Shown here: one piece after another, positions 26,588 through 35,356 of the stretch
How positions within the stretch are numbered: the first letter of the stretch is position 1
Layout of the letters: each line of letters opens with the position of its first letter
Assembly (NCBI RefSeq): GCF_047601505.1
Contig: NZ_JASGJD010000001.1
Span: forward strand, 186,001-250,000
Direction of reading: 5' to 3'
From: Cloacibacterium sp047601505
Lineage (GTDB): Bacteria; Bacteroidota; Bacteroidia; Flavobacteriales; Weeksellaceae
DNA length: 64,000 nt
Notes under the pieces: generated by a model
Told to the model about the DNA's origin: nothing
The model's database searches: none
Seen by the model: only the letters and a program-made list of their open reading frames with translations
Position numbers and translations under genes: made by a program

Positions 26588-27352
26588 ATGAATTTTCAAA
26601 ATATTCTTATTGAGAAGCAAGGTAAAGTATCCATCATTACCATTAATAGAACCGAAAGCCTAAACGCTCTTAACGGAAGTACTATTAAAGAGCTTGGTTC
26701 TGCCTTAGATTTACTAGAAAATGATTCTGATTGTAGAGTTATCATCATCACCGGAAGCGGACAGAAATCATTTGTTGCAGGAGCAGATATTAAAGAATTT
26801 TCAGATTTTGGTCAACATGAAGCAGAAGAATTAGCAAGAAACGGTCAAAATATACTTTTCGATAAAATAGAAAATTTGAAAAAACCTGTAATTGCTGCTG
26901 TAAATGGTTTTGCACTTGGTGGAGGTTTAGAATTGGCGATGGCATGTCACATTAGATATGCTTCAGAAAATGCAAAACTAGGTTTGCCCGAAGTTACATT
27001 AGGTTTAATCCCAGGATACGGAGGCACACAACGCTTACCAAAATTAGTAGGAAAAGGATTGGCCAACGAGATAATTTTTTCCGCAAAAATGATTAGTGCA
27101 GAAAGAGCTAAAGAAATAAGATTAGTAAACGAAGTATTCTCAATTGAAGAATTATTGCCAAAAACAATAGAATTAGCAACCATCATTTCAAGAAATTCTC
27201 CGCAAGGAATTACAAAAGCTATAGCAGCCGTTAACGCATCAGATAACAATGGCTTCGAATTAGAAATAAAATCTTTTGGTGAATTGTTTGACATGAATGA
27301 TAAAAAAGAAGGCGTAAGTGCTTTTTTAGAAAAAAGAAAACCAAATTTTTAG
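26588..27352 (+). CDS. Enoyl-CoA hydratase/isomerase (crotonase) family protein
   Basis: 254 aa. The oxyanion-hole motifs are FVAGADIKEF (about 60-69) and NGFALGGGLELAMAC (about 106-120). Two acidic positions typical of hydratases are present, in GGGLELA and GLPEVTLGLIPGYGGTQRL. This predicts a true enoyl-CoA hydratase for short-chain fatty acid or amino acid breakdown rather than a dehalogenase. There are no other beta-oxidation genes next to it; the following gene is the deaminase, 26 bases on. Confidence 0.88.
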   Translation: MNFQNILIEKQGKVSIITINRTESLNALNGSTIKELGSALDLLENDSDCRVIIITGSGQKSFVAGADIKEFSDFGQHEAEELARNGQNILFDKIENLKKPVIAAVNGFALGGGLELAMACHIRYASENAKLGLPEVTLGLIPGYGGTQRLPKLVGKGLANEIIFSAKMISAERAKEIRLVNEVFSIEELLPKTIELATIISRNSPQGITKAIAAVNASDNNGFELEIKSFGELFDMNDKKEGVSAFLEKRKPNF

Positions 27353-27378
27353 CACACTTTTTGTAATTATATCCAATT

Positions 27379-27798
27379 ATGCATAATAAATTCGATATCG
27401 CATATCTTAGAATGGCGAAAGAATGGGCAAAACTATCTTACTGTCAGAGAAAACAAGTAGGCGCTCTAATTGTAAAAGACAGAATGATAATTTCTGACGG
27501 ATACAACGGTACACCTTCTGGCGCAGAAAATTGCTGCGAAGATGAAGACGGAAAAACACATTGGTATGTTTTGCACGCAGAAGCAAACGCTATTTTAAAA
27601 TTAGCAGCCAGCACACAGTCTGCAAAAGGAGCTACATTATATCTTACGTTGTCTCCTTGTAAAGAATGCAGCAAATTAATTTTGCAAGCAGGCATCAAAA
27701 GATTGGTTTTTATTGATAAATATTCTGACGAAGAAGGTTTACAATTCTTACAAAACGCCGATGTAGAGCTTCTACAAATAGAAAATAGTTTTTTATAG
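27379..27798 (+). CDS. dCMP deaminase-family zinc enzyme
   Basis: 139 aa. The cytidine-deaminase-fold zinc motifs are complete: HAEANAI (His ligand and catalytic Glu) and SPCKECSKLI (two Cys ligands). KQVGALIVKDRMIISDGYNG is the usual N-terminal strand region of the dCMP deaminase/ComEB group. It would supply dUMP for thymidylate synthesis. It is short and lacks the ComE extensions. The crotonase gene lies 26 bases upstream and xerD 95 bases downstream. Confidence 0.9.
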   Translation: MHNKFDIAYLRMAKEWAKLSYCQRKQVGALIVKDRMIISDGYNGTPSGAENCCEDEDGKTHWYVLHAEANAILKLAASTQSAKGATLYLTLSPCKECSKLILQAGIKRLVFIDKYSDEEGLQFLQNADVELLQIENSFL

Positions 27799-27893
27799 AA
27801 AAAGAAAGAATTTAATAAAAAGTACAAACAACATTAAAAATTTGAAACACAAAACAGAAAAAGAATAAAAAACACAACTCAAAACAAACACAA

Positions 27894-28796
27894 ATGGAAT
27901 GGAATGAAACGCTTGAGAATTTCTCGAACTACCTTAAGTTCGAAAGAAATTTCTCAGATAATACTCTTGATGCTTACATCAGAGATATTACAAAATTTAA
28001 AAATTATGCCGAGGATAATCTAGACAATTCGAAACCTATAGATATTACCTACGAAAATCTTCAAGAATATCTTTTGTTACTTTCAAAACAAAAAATAAGC
28101 GAAAGAACGCAATCTCGATGGATTTCTTCAATTAAATCTTATTTCAAATATCTTTTAGAAGAAGAAATTAGAGAAGATAATCCTGCAACGCTTTTAGAAG
28201 GCCCAAAATTAGGACTTTACTTACCAGACACTCTTAGCTTTGAAGATGTAGAAAGAATTACAAAAAATATAGACCTTAGCTCAGACTTAGGCATTAGAAA
28301 TCAATGTATAATTGAAGTTTTATACGGATGTGGATTAAGAGTTTCTGAACTAATAGAGCTTAAAATTTCGGATATCAATTTCAAAGAAAGTTTTCTAAAA
28401 GTTGAAGGAAAAGGAAGCAAAGTAAGATATGTTCCGCTAGCGAAATACACTTCTAAATTAATTAAAAACTACATTGAAAAAGTAAGAATTAACGGTAAAA
28501 TAAACAAAAAACACGAAGACGTTTTATTTTTAAACAGCAGAGGAGCTGCAATGTCTCGCGTAATTGTATTTATCATCATTAAAGAATTGGCAGAAAAAGC
28601 CGGAATAAGAAAAAATATTTCTCCGCACACTTTCCGTCATTCTTTTGCAACACATTTGCTTCAAAACGGTGCAGATTTACGTTTTATACAAGAAATGCTT
28701 GGGCATTCTAGCATTACAACTACAGAAATTTACACTCATTTGAACACCGAAGAGTTGCACGATGTTATTTTAAAATATCATCCTAGAAATATATGA
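27894..28796 (+). CDS. xerD: Site-specific tyrosine recombinase XerD
   Basis: 300 aa. SAM-like core-binding domain at the N-terminus (FSNYLKFERNFSDNTLDAYI), then the catalytic domain with Arg in GCGLRVSELIEL, Lys in VEGKGSKVRYVPL, the HTFRHSFATHLL box, LGHSSITTT and the nucleophile Tyr in EIYTHLN. It resolves chromosome dimers at dif with FtsK. The lack of mobile-element neighbours and the housekeeping context favour XerD over a phage integrase. Its stop overlaps the start of the Nudix gene by four bases. Confidence 0.92.
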   Translation: MEWNETLENFSNYLKFERNFSDNTLDAYIRDITKFKNYAEDNLDNSKPIDITYENLQEYLLLLSKQKISERTQSRWISSIKSYFKYLLEEEIREDNPATLLEGPKLGLYLPDTLSFEDVERITKNIDLSSDLGIRNQCIIEVLYGCGLRVSELIELKISDINFKESFLKVEGKGSKVRYVPLAKYTSKLIKNYIEKVRINGKINKKHEDVLFLNSRGAAMSRVIVFIIIKELAEKAGIRKNISPHTFRHSFATHLLQNGADLRFIQEMLGHSSITTTEIYTHLNTEELHDVILKYHPRNI

Positions 28797-29302
28797 ATCA
28801 TTTAAAATTTTGTCCAAAATGTGGCGAGAAAACGCTCATTTTTGATGGAGAAAAAAAATTCAGTTGTAGCAATTGCGATTTTGTAATGTATCAAAATTGC
28901 GCTGCTGCTGTAGCGGTAGTTATAAAATGTGGCGACGAAATTTTCCTTACCAAAAGAAACCAAAATCCAAAATTAGGAAAACTAGATTTGGCTGGCGGTT
29001 TTACAGACCCAAAAGAAAGTGCCGAAGAAACTTGTTACAGAGAAATTTGGGAAGAATTAGGAATAGAAATCGATATTAAAAATTTGAAATTTCTAAAAAG
29101 CTTTCCTAATGTATATCATTATAAAGAAATAGATTACAACACGCTGGATTTATTTTTTGAATATGAAGTAGAAGAAAAAATTGAAGTAAAAAAATTAGAA
29201 CTCCACGAAATCTCAGAAACCATTTGGATTAAAAAATCTGAAATTAATTTAGAAGACATTGCTTTTGATTCTCAGAAAAAATTTTTCGAAACTTATTTAT
29301 AA
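28793..29302 (+). CDS. Nudix hydrolase with N-terminal zinc ribbon
   Basis: 169 aa. The N-terminus has CPKCGEKT and CSNCDF (CxxC...CxxC zinc ribbon, residues about 6-30). The Nudix box GGFTDPKESAEETCYREIWEEL follows (about residues 64-85 with G-x5-E-x7-RE-x2-EE). The layout resembles NudC-like NADH pyrophosphatases and related enzymes but is much shorter, so the substrate is open. It overlaps xerD by ATGA and a terminator follows it. Confidence 0.87.
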   Translation: MNHLKFCPKCGEKTLIFDGEKKFSCSNCDFVMYQNCAAAVAVVIKCGDEIFLTKRNQNPKLGKLDLAGGFTDPKESAEETCYREIWEELGIEIDIKNLKFLKSFPNVYHYKEIDYNTLDLFFEYEVEEKIEVKKLELHEISETIWIKKSEINLEDIAFDSQKKFFETYL

Positions 29303-29309
29303 AAAACAA

Positions 29310-29335
29310 AAGCTCCAAAATTTGGAGCTTTTTAC
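29310..29335. terminator. Bidirectional terminator
   Basis: AAGCTCCAAAATTTGGAGCTT (29310-29330) with flanking A and T runs lies between the convergent Nudix and heme-binding genes. Confidence 0.85.
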
Positions 29336-29340
29336 TTTAT

Positions 29341-29793
29341 TTAGAAATTGCCAGATATTTGCAAATTCTTAAAATAATCATTAAATATTTTTCTTTGTGC
29401 CTCAGTAAGATTGGCTTCGGGATGCATTGGCAAATAACCCTTCAAAGGCATTTCTTTGCTTTCTACGGTTTCCAAAATATCATCAATAATATGATTTTTC
29501 TGGTCATTGTTATACGTACTCCAAACCGAGAAATTCACTCTTTCTCTTCCTTCGTTTACATGATGTTTTATAGACCACGAAATAGGTGCTATATAAGCAT
29601 ATTTAGGATATTTTACCTCGTTTGAATGACAATCGTAACAAGCATTTATCAAAATTTGAGATACTTCTTTCGGTGGTTTTGCAATATCTACAAAATTCTG
29701 GTTTCTATCAACTGGTTTATTGGTTCTATCAATAGGAATGAGTTGAATTAAAATAAAAATTCCAACTATCCAAAGTAATATTTTTTTCATCAC
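29341..29793 (-). CDS. Heme-binding domain (c-type cytochrome) protein
   Basis: 150 aa. An N-terminal membrane helix or signal (KKILLWIVGIFILIQLIPID) is followed by one heme c motif, CYDCH (in LINACYDCHSNEVKYP). The family signature YAYIAPISWSIKHHVNEGR and the late ALTEAQ-like stretch fit the Haem_bd domain. It should be a periplasmic, membrane-anchored c-type cytochrome of unknown redox partner. Five bases separate it from the Ig-like lipoprotein gene upstream on the same strand. Confidence 0.85.
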   Translation of the reverse strand: MMKKILLWIVGIFILIQLIPIDRTNKPVDRNQNFVDIAKPPKEVSQILINACYDCHSNEVKYPKYAYIAPISWSIKHHVNEGRERVNFSVWSTYNNDQKNHIIDDILETVESKEMPLKGYLPMHPEANLTEAQRKIFNDYFKNLQISGNF

Positions 29794-29797
29794 TAAA

Positions 29798-31411
29798 TTA
29801 TTTGAGTTCCCAATCTTCTTCTATCGTCCAAAGTGGTCTTACGTCTATCTGTTTATCAAAAATATAAACAGGCTCGGCAACTACATTATTGGCAAAATCA
29901 GATTCGTCCCAAACACCATTTTCGTTTTCATCCACTTTTATTCGGGCAATATAAGTTCCTGGTTTTAAATTGGTAAACGAAATACTTTCGCCGTTGGTAT
30001 ATTTAGAATAAATAACATCGTATTTGTCATTCAATAATTCTATCCAGAATTTAGATTTCGGTTTATTAATTAATTTTTTAATCACAAAACTTCCATAATT
30101 TTCTGGTTTATCAGCCTCAAATTCAAATTTATAAGATTTTGCAAGTCCTTCAAAATAAGAATTAACAGTTCCTTTTAAGACAGTGAATGAATATTTTTTG
30201 CTTGGTTTAAAATCTGCCGAAACTAAAATTTCATAAGGATTTTTCTCTGAAATTTTCGCCGTGAAATTAACGGCAACGCTATCAGACTCTAATTTCCAAT
30301 CTTTGGTATTGATAGAACTTAGTGGAAGATTTGCTGTAATTTTAAAATCCTGAGAAGGCACCAATAAGTTTCCTCCTTTGTTTTCTACTTTAAATTCGTC
30401 TTTTACTGATTTGTAATAAACTCTTACGGTATCTTTTTTCTGAGGCGTGTCAAAACTAAAATCTAATTGTGTACTGGCTTTTTCATCAAATTTATTTTGA
30501 GCAGCATTAAACCAAATATTTACGGTATCCGATTTAGATTTATGTTCAATTTTATAATCTGTTAACTGAGGAGAAATAGATTTTATTTCTAAATTTTCTG
30601 GTTTGCCTTCAAAAGCTAAGATTGCACCACCAAAAACAGGCTTAGATTCTACAAACTTAAATGATTTTTTAGAAGGATAAAGTTTCAACTTAACACCTTT
30701 CACATTGTCTGCAACTGTAATTTTTTCTTTCAAAAAACCTACTTTTTCTTTTCCTGCATCATACACCGAATTTTGATTCTCGTCTTCGAAAGCAATGATG
30801 ATATAATCTCCTTTTTGAAGATAATTGAGTTCGAAATAATTTTCTTCATCTACTTTCGACATGTAACCAGGCTTTTGCTTAAAATCTGTTTTCCCATCAA
30901 TTACAGGATACAAACCTACTACATACTTATTGTCTTTTGCTGTTTCATTTTTCTTTTTTAAAACCATAGCATCATCTACAGTTCCGCTAATGAAGGTATC
31001 ATCAATTTTATCTCCTGTAGAAAAAGCAAAATTAAAATATGGCAGAGCATTTCCTTCGTTATTATCTACAATAGAATTTCCAAAATTGAAATTATACGTA
31101 GTATTCGCTTTTAGAGAATCTGCCCATTGTATCAAAACATATTTATTGGCAAGATTAGAAGGGATAATTTTTTTGTACTTAATATCTGGCGAAATAATAA
31201 GATTTTTGCTTACATCCTTCAGCTTTACATATTCGTCAAAATATAATCTAAGCTCTTTAATATCTCTGGGAACATTAATTCTTGTAGAATCAATATTAGA
31301 AAATAAAAATTTAGGCGCCAAAGAATCTTTTTTACCACCATCTGGTGAGCCCATTCTGGCACAAGAAACAAGACCTAAACTAATAATGAGAAGAAAAATT
31401 ATTTTTTTCAT
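29798..31411 (-). CDS. Ig-like (SbsA-type) domain lipoprotein
   Basis: 537 aa. Lipobox LISLGLVSC with Cys17. Residues about 30-130 form a bacterial Ig-like domain (PRDIKELRLYFDEYVKLKDV, NLIISPDIKYKK), followed by beta-rich repeats and a C-terminal Ig-like region ending KPGTYIARIKVDENENGVWD. The family is conserved in Flavobacteriia; no enzymatic motif is seen. It is probably an envelope lipoprotein on the periplasmic or outer surface. It is co-directional with the heme-binding gene. Confidence 0.87.
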   Translation of the reverse strand: MKKIIFLLIISLGLVSCARMGSPDGGKKDSLAPKFLFSNIDSTRINVPRDIKELRLYFDEYVKLKDVSKNLIISPDIKYKKIIPSNLANKYVLIQWADSLKANTTYNFNFGNSIVDNNEGNALPYFNFAFSTGDKIDDTFISGTVDDAMVLKKKNETAKDNKYVVGLYPVIDGKTDFKQKPGYMSKVDEENYFELNYLQKGDYIIIAFEDENQNSVYDAGKEKVGFLKEKITVADNVKGVKLKLYPSKKSFKFVESKPVFGGAILAFEGKPENLEIKSISPQLTDYKIEHKSKSDTVNIWFNAAQNKFDEKASTQLDFSFDTPQKKDTVRVYYKSVKDEFKVENKGGNLLVPSQDFKITANLPLSSINTKDWKLESDSVAVNFTAKISEKNPYEILVSADFKPSKKYSFTVLKGTVNSYFEGLAKSYKFEFEADKPENYGSFVIKKLINKPKSKFWIELLNDKYDVIYSKYTNGESISFTNLKPGTYIARIKVDENENGVWDESDFANNVVAEPVYIFDKQIDVRPLWTIEEDWELK

Positions 31412-31471
31412 TAATGAAATTTGAGCAAAATTAAGAATACCTTTTCTATTAATAAAATAAGTTATGAAAGT

Positions 31472-31788
31472 TTATGATTTTTTAAGTTCAAAACCCTTCT
31501 GTTCTGGTCTCGAAATCATATTCTCTGGTTCTGAACTCATATTTTGAGGTCTTTTACTCATCTCGTGAGGTGCTTTAAACAAAAATATACGTTCCTTAAC
31601 TCATAATTTTGGGTCTTAGACTGTAATTTTGGGGTTCCGAACCTCAAATTATCGGTTGTATAACCCCAACGAAATACTTCGAGACCTATCCAGCGTATTT
31701 CTTAACCTATCCAGAATAGTAATTTGAAGGTTGAGATAAGTTAAATAGATATCCAGAGGAGTAAAAAACATATTAGAAGGATTAAAAA
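31472..31788. repeat. Non-coding array of degenerate 21-22 bp repeats
   Basis: The 31412-31831 gap has no ORF but is built from about 14-15 consecutive units of 19-23 bases, mostly 21-22. Units at 31521-31541, 31542-31562 and 31605-31625 read ATATTCTCTGGTTCTGAAC-TC, ATATTTTGAGGTCTTTTACTC and ATAATTTTGGGTCTTAGAC-TG. Later units drift into forms beginning CCAG (31690, 31711, 31753) and ending CTAT or ATAT. There are no constant repeats with variable spacers, so it is not CRISPR. The period equals two helical turns or seven codons. Confidence 0.6.
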
Positions 31789-31818
31789 AATATCCTGCAA
31801 GGGTTATTGCAGGATATT
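31789..31818. terminator. Terminator after the helical protein gene
   Basis: AATATCCTGCAA (31789-31800) pairs perfectly with TTGCAGGATATT (31807-31818) around a 6-base loop, with A/T runs on both sides. Confidence 0.85.
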
Positions 31819-31831
31819 TTTATGTTTTTCT

Positions 31832-32314
31832 CTATTCTGTAGGTGGCGTTTCTGTGGTTTTAGAGGTTTTACTAAAGAATTGTTTGGTTTCATTCATTTT
31901 GGTTTCAAAACCTGGTGAGGCTGTACCTGCCTTGTAATTGGTATAAGCATAGTCTGTAAGAGCAGCTTGGTAATTGTCATAATCGTGAAGCGTTTTTGCG
32001 TTTTTAAGCTTGGTAGATAAGCTGTCTAGTCTTGTAATTAATGCTTCCAAATTTTTTCTGCTGTTGAAGTCATTTTCAAATTCGTCCCAATCTATATCAG
32101 ATGATGACAAGGAAGGCTGACTTTTGTGAAAATCATAGATTTTGTTTACAAAAAGTTTGTTTTGCTCATTAATGCTCCCGTACTTTTGGCGGTCTTCCGC
32201 GCTTAGGTTTACGTTAATAATTTGTAAAGCAGTTTCTAATTCAGTAAGTGCATTTTGCGCATCTGTTACCTGTGCAGCAGTAAGATGCGTGTTGTTTAGA
32301 TTTGTAATAGACAT
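31832..32314 (-). CDS. Hypothetical all-helical protein
   Basis: 160 aa, not recognised. There is no signal peptide. The sequence is almost entirely helical, with predicted long helices at about 12-55 (TAAQVTDAQNALTELETALQ), 65-110 and 112-150; it could form a four-helix bundle. It has no Cys and the C-terminus is Thr/Pro-rich (KTTETPPTE). It lies between the 21-bp repeat array downstream and the effector island upstream. It has its own terminator. Confidence 0.6.
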   Translation of the reverse strand: MSITNLNNTHLTAAQVTDAQNALTELETALQIINVNLSAEDRQKYGSINEQNKLFVNKIYDFHKSQPSLSSSDIDWDEFENDFNSRKNLEALITRLDSLSTKLKNAKTLHDYDNYQAALTDYAYTNYKAGTASPGFETKMNETKQFFSKTSKTTETPPTE

Positions 32315-32668
32315 AATATGTTTAATTTAAGGTTTGTCATGGTTAAATAGTCTTCTGATGAAATTAAAATTACAATAAAATACACTTATAAAAGCTAAAA
32401 TTTTATCATCTAAAATCACTCTCTCAAAAATAATAAAAAAGTTGTAATGACCAATAAAAAATTCTTAAACCATGAAAAAAGCCTTAAAATCTCAATTATA
32501 TACCTTAAAAAAATTATAAAATAAGACTTTTTCATAAATTACCCATTGCAATTTATAAAACAACGGTTGAAAAATTATAGTATTTATTGGTTTTAGAGTA
32601 TTTTTGAAATATGAAAATCATACAGAGGATTTTTCACAAATTAAAAATTATTAACCTAAAAAAAATTA
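32315..32668. other. Gap upstream of the effector gene
   Basis: 354 AT-rich bases without a supportable ORF. TATTTTTG at 32599-32606 matches the -7 element and is 63 bases before the effector start; the -33 element is weak. Nothing else was recognised. Confidence 0.4.
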
Positions 32669-34138
32669 ATGCCCATGAAAAAAAGTGTATTTTATTTACT
32701 CCTATTATTGAATGTCTTTATATTATCTTGTAGGTCTGAGGAATCCGTTCCAGAAAAGACAGAATTTGTGGCTCCCATTACTGCGTTCAAAAATTTTGAT
32801 GAAAAAATTGCTTCCGATCTTAGTTACAAAGCAAGACATCTTCAAAATATTGAATCAGCGAAAAAAAACACTAAAACCAATTATAGTAAAGCCACACAAT
32901 CTACTTCTACAACAATCGATATTCCTATTTCTGATGTGAGCTATAAAACTCCTTTCAGACAAACGATAGAAAATTATTTTGCTAATCATCCAGATTATGC
33001 TCAGAGTTTTTATAATGAATTTGGACAGCCTTTCTTTGCAGTTTCTACCTACACCTACGGATATAGTGGTAATGCCCTTAAAGCCATTGCATTTCCTATT
33101 ATGAAGGGAGATCTGGTAACAGGTATCATTCATGGAGTAGTTTCTGCAAATCGTGATTATGTATTTTTTAGGGTGGTACAAAACAATGACAATGCTACAC
33201 AGAAAGTAATAGCAGATCTTCAGTACGAAATAGACAATCTCTACCCTAAAAATCCTGAAATAATGTCCCGAATCATTAGAGAACGGGAAGCCAGACAAAG
33301 AGAGATAGAAGAAGTTACATTATATTATCTATACGACAGGAGTGGCGGAGGAAGCTGGAATATTTCTCTGCCCAACTATTATTGGTATAGAGATGCTAAT
33401 ATTACATTTGAAGGAAACGGAGGAACTGGCGCAGGAGGAAAAATGTCTGGAGGTGCAAGTAAGCACAATAATAAATTCCCAGATTATATGGATCCTAATG
33501 ACGACCCTTGTGAGAAAATAAAAACAAATCTTTCAGATGCAAAATTTTCAGAAAAAACTTCTTCTTTAAATAATTCTACAACTCTTAATTACGATCATGA
33601 AATGGGATTTGCTTCGTCCTATGCACCTGCAGGAACTAATTTAGGAACACAGTACCAGCCAATGGATAATAGAATAGGAACACATTCTGTAACGTTACCA
33701 GATGGAAATAGGTTTTTTGGGTTTATACATACGCACAACAATCAAGACGGAGTTATTAAAATATTTTCTCCTGCAGATATAATGACTTTTTTAACGAGCT
33801 GTGTAGGAAATGCAAGTACAAATGGAAATATTGGAGATGCCTATGCAATGGTAATAACATCAGAAGGGAGCTATATGCTACAATATACAGGAGCTACTGC
33901 TAATTTTGCAAATCTTGCTAGTTCTTTAAGTAATTGGAATGTAAAGTATAGAGAAATGTTTCAAGATTATGTTGACAACGACAATCTAACTCAATCAATT
34001 GTCGAAAATGAATTTTTAAAATTCTTAAAAAATACTGTAAATATTAACGGATTAGAATTATACAAAGTTGATAGCACTACATCAAAAAAACTATCTTTGA
34101 ATACAAATAACACAACAAACGCAACACAATGTCCATAA
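32669..34138 (+). CDS. Lipoprotein with C-terminal JAMM-type metalloprotease domain, putative polymorphic effector
   Basis: 489 aa; M3 (32675) is an alternative start. Lipobox FILSC with Cys21, then RSEE, which resembles the Bacteroidota surface lipoprotein export signal. Residues about 80-205 form a domain I do not recognise (YFANHPDYAQSFYNEFGQPF). Residues 213-279 are a Gly-rich linker (DRSGGGSWNIS, GNGGTGAGG). The C-terminal domain carries a complete JAMM set: Glu311 (HEMG), His354 and His356 (HTH), Ser367 and Asp370 (SPAD). It ends in a tail with a penultimate Cys (ATQCP). The linker is copied almost exactly in the orphan cassette at 36964, and a DUF6705 gene follows 11 bases on. The effector role is inference; peptidase chemistry is well supported by motif. 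Confidence 0.75.
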   Translation: MPMKKSVFYLLLLLNVFILSCRSEESVPEKTEFVAPITAFKNFDEKIASDLSYKARHLQNIESAKKNTKTNYSKATQSTSTTIDIPISDVSYKTPFRQTIENYFANHPDYAQSFYNEFGQPFFAVSTYTYGYSGNALKAIAFPIMKGDLVTGIIHGVVSANRDYVFFRVVQNNDNATQKVIADLQYEIDNLYPKNPEIMSRIIREREARQREIEEVTLYYLYDRSGGGSWNISLPNYYWYRDANITFEGNGGTGAGGKMSGGASKHNNKFPDYMDPNDDPCEKIKTNLSDAKFSEKTSSLNNSTTLNYDHEMGFASSYAPAGTNLGTQYQPMDNRIGTHSVTLPDGNRFFGFIHTHNNQDGVIKIFSPADIMTFLTSCVGNASTNGNIGDAYAMVITSEGSYMLQYTGATANFANLASSLSNWNVKYREMFQDYVDNDNLTQSIVENEFLKFLKNTVNINGLELYKVDSTTSKKLSLNTNNTTNATQCP

Positions 34139-34149
34139 ATTTAAAAATT

Positions 34150-34704
34150 ATGAAAAATATATTTTATTTATTACTAATGCTTGTCAGTTCTATCTTTTGT
34201 AAAGCACAAACGTATCCATTAAGAACCTATACACAATTACCAACTGGTGCTTATTTAAAAGACACAAACAATGAGCTACCTTCTTATGAAGGAACTTGGA
34301 AAGGGACTTGGGATGGAAAGATTATATATTTATCTTTCAAAAAAATAGTAAATTATTATAAAAGTACATATGGCTACTATGCGGATATACTTATTGCAAA
34401 ATTTAAAGTCACTGATTTGAATGGAAATGTTCTTTTTAATAATACTAGCCTAACAGATCAGAATGCAAAAATTATTGGTGGAAAGTTCAAAAAACTAAAT
34501 CAAAAATATTCTTTAGGCTATGTAGATAATGATATTTGTGGATTAAATGGTTTTATAGAAATTAATTTTACTGATAGTACTAAAACCAAACTAGCTTGGA
34601 AGTTTAATGAAGGAAGTAATCTGATTACAAAAGATTGTCCTTACTATAATTCTGCTGTTTTTCCACAACCATTGCCTGTAAATATAATTTTAACCAAACA
34701 ATAA
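34150..34704 (+). CDS. DUF6705-family secreted protein, candidate cognate partner
   Basis: 184 aa from ATG 34150. Signal sequence MKNIFYLLLMLVSSIFCKA; SIFC is a poor lipobox, so cleavage after KAQ by SPI is as likely. Family landmarks: TYPLRTYTQLPTGAYLKDTN, YEGTWKGTWDGK and the C-terminal PLPVNIILTKQ. It starts 11 bases after the effector stop. A second DUF6705 gene (40548-41105) also follows an effector tail of the same type, which suggests a fixed pairing, possibly immunity. The biochemical function of DUF6705 is unknown to me. Confidence 0.8.
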   Translation: MKNIFYLLLMLVSSIFCKAQTYPLRTYTQLPTGAYLKDTNNELPSYEGTWKGTWDGKIIYLSFKKIVNYYKSTYGYYADILIAKFKVTDLNGNVLFNNTSLTDQNAKIIGGKFKKLNQKYSLGYVDNDICGLNGFIEINFTDSTKTKLAWKFNEGSNLITKDCPYYNSAVFPQPLPVNIILTKQ

Positions 34705-35168
34705 TGAAATTCATATTTTTATCCGTAGTACTTTTATTTAGTATAAATTTTTGTTTTTGTCAAACAAAATATGATAGCATAGAGTTTGAACACGGTAATT
34801 CAATAATTATTGGTAGTTATGTTAAAATAAAATTACAACCAATAAAAAAGAATAAAAAGGAAAAAACAAGGGTCACTTTTGAAAGTAAGGATAATTTTTA
34901 TACAAAAAAAATTTCAAAAGAGAAATATCAAGAAATTTGTAATTCTTTATCAAAAATAAAATATGATACAATTGTAAAAACTAATTGTATTGATGGATCA
35001 AGTACTTTTATTAAAACTTATAAAGGGAATTTTAAAAAAGTTTATTATATAGATTGTATTTCTTCAAAAGACCAATTTGATGAAAAAAGAAAAGATTTTT
35101 GGTATGTAACAAAATTAATTGTTGAAATAGCAGGAATAAGAATTAATAATCTTACTGATTATAATTAA
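34704..35168 (+). CDS. Hypothetical secreted protein in the effector operon
   Basis: 154 aa, unrecognised. A signal peptide (KFIFLSVVLLFSINFCFC, before QTKYD) and no convincing lipobox. The mature part is lysine-rich and beta-rich (IIIGSYVKIKLQPIKKNKKE), with Cys in KTNCIDGSS and YYIDCISS. Its start overlaps the DUF6705 stop (TAATG), so the three genes form one translationally coupled unit. A second partner or immunity protein is the likeliest role. Confidence 0.65.
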   Translation: MKFIFLSVVLLFSINFCFCQTKYDSIEFEHGNSIIIGSYVKIKLQPIKKNKKEKTRVTFESKDNFYTKKISKEKYQEICNSLSKIKYDTIVKTNCIDGSSTFIKTYKGNFKKVYYIDCISSKDQFDEKRKDFWYVTKLIVEIAGIRINNLTDYN

Positions 35169-35245
35169 TAAATCGATAAAAGTATTATAAAACAATTTTT
35201 ATCCTCATCAAGAAAGAATATAAAATTGCATTAATACTAAAAATT

Positions 35246-35312
35246 GTCTTTATTATAATTCTGCTGTTTTCCCACAACCATTGCCTGTAAATATAATTTT
35301 AACCAAACAATA
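35246..35312 (+). pseudogene. 3' fragment of a DUF6705 gene
   Basis: This stretch repeats the end of the DUF6705 genes (TTATAATTCTGCTGTTTT, then CCATTGCCTGTAAATATAA to the stop). No 5' part is present, so it is a relic left by recombination. From 35278 it is also part of a 199-bp direct repeat whose partner is 41070-41267. Confidence 0.75.
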
Positions 35313-35329
35313 ATAACCAAAAACTAAAA

Positions 35330-35355
35330 AGGCTGCCTCAAAATTGAGACAGCCT
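35330..35355 (+). terminator. Terminator inside the left direct repeat
   Basis: AGGCTGCCTC-AAAATT-GAGACAGCCT, a strong stem with a one-base mismatch. An identical copy is at 41122-41147. Confidence 0.7.
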
Positions 35356-35356
35356 A

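Noticed and set aside
31472..31788. CRISPR array
   Set aside because: There are no constant repeats separated by unique spacers; all positions drift and no cas gene is near.
32472..32519. Tiny ORF beginning MKKALKSQLYTLKKL upstream of the effector
   Set aside because: Only 15 codons in AT-rich sequence with no supporting context.
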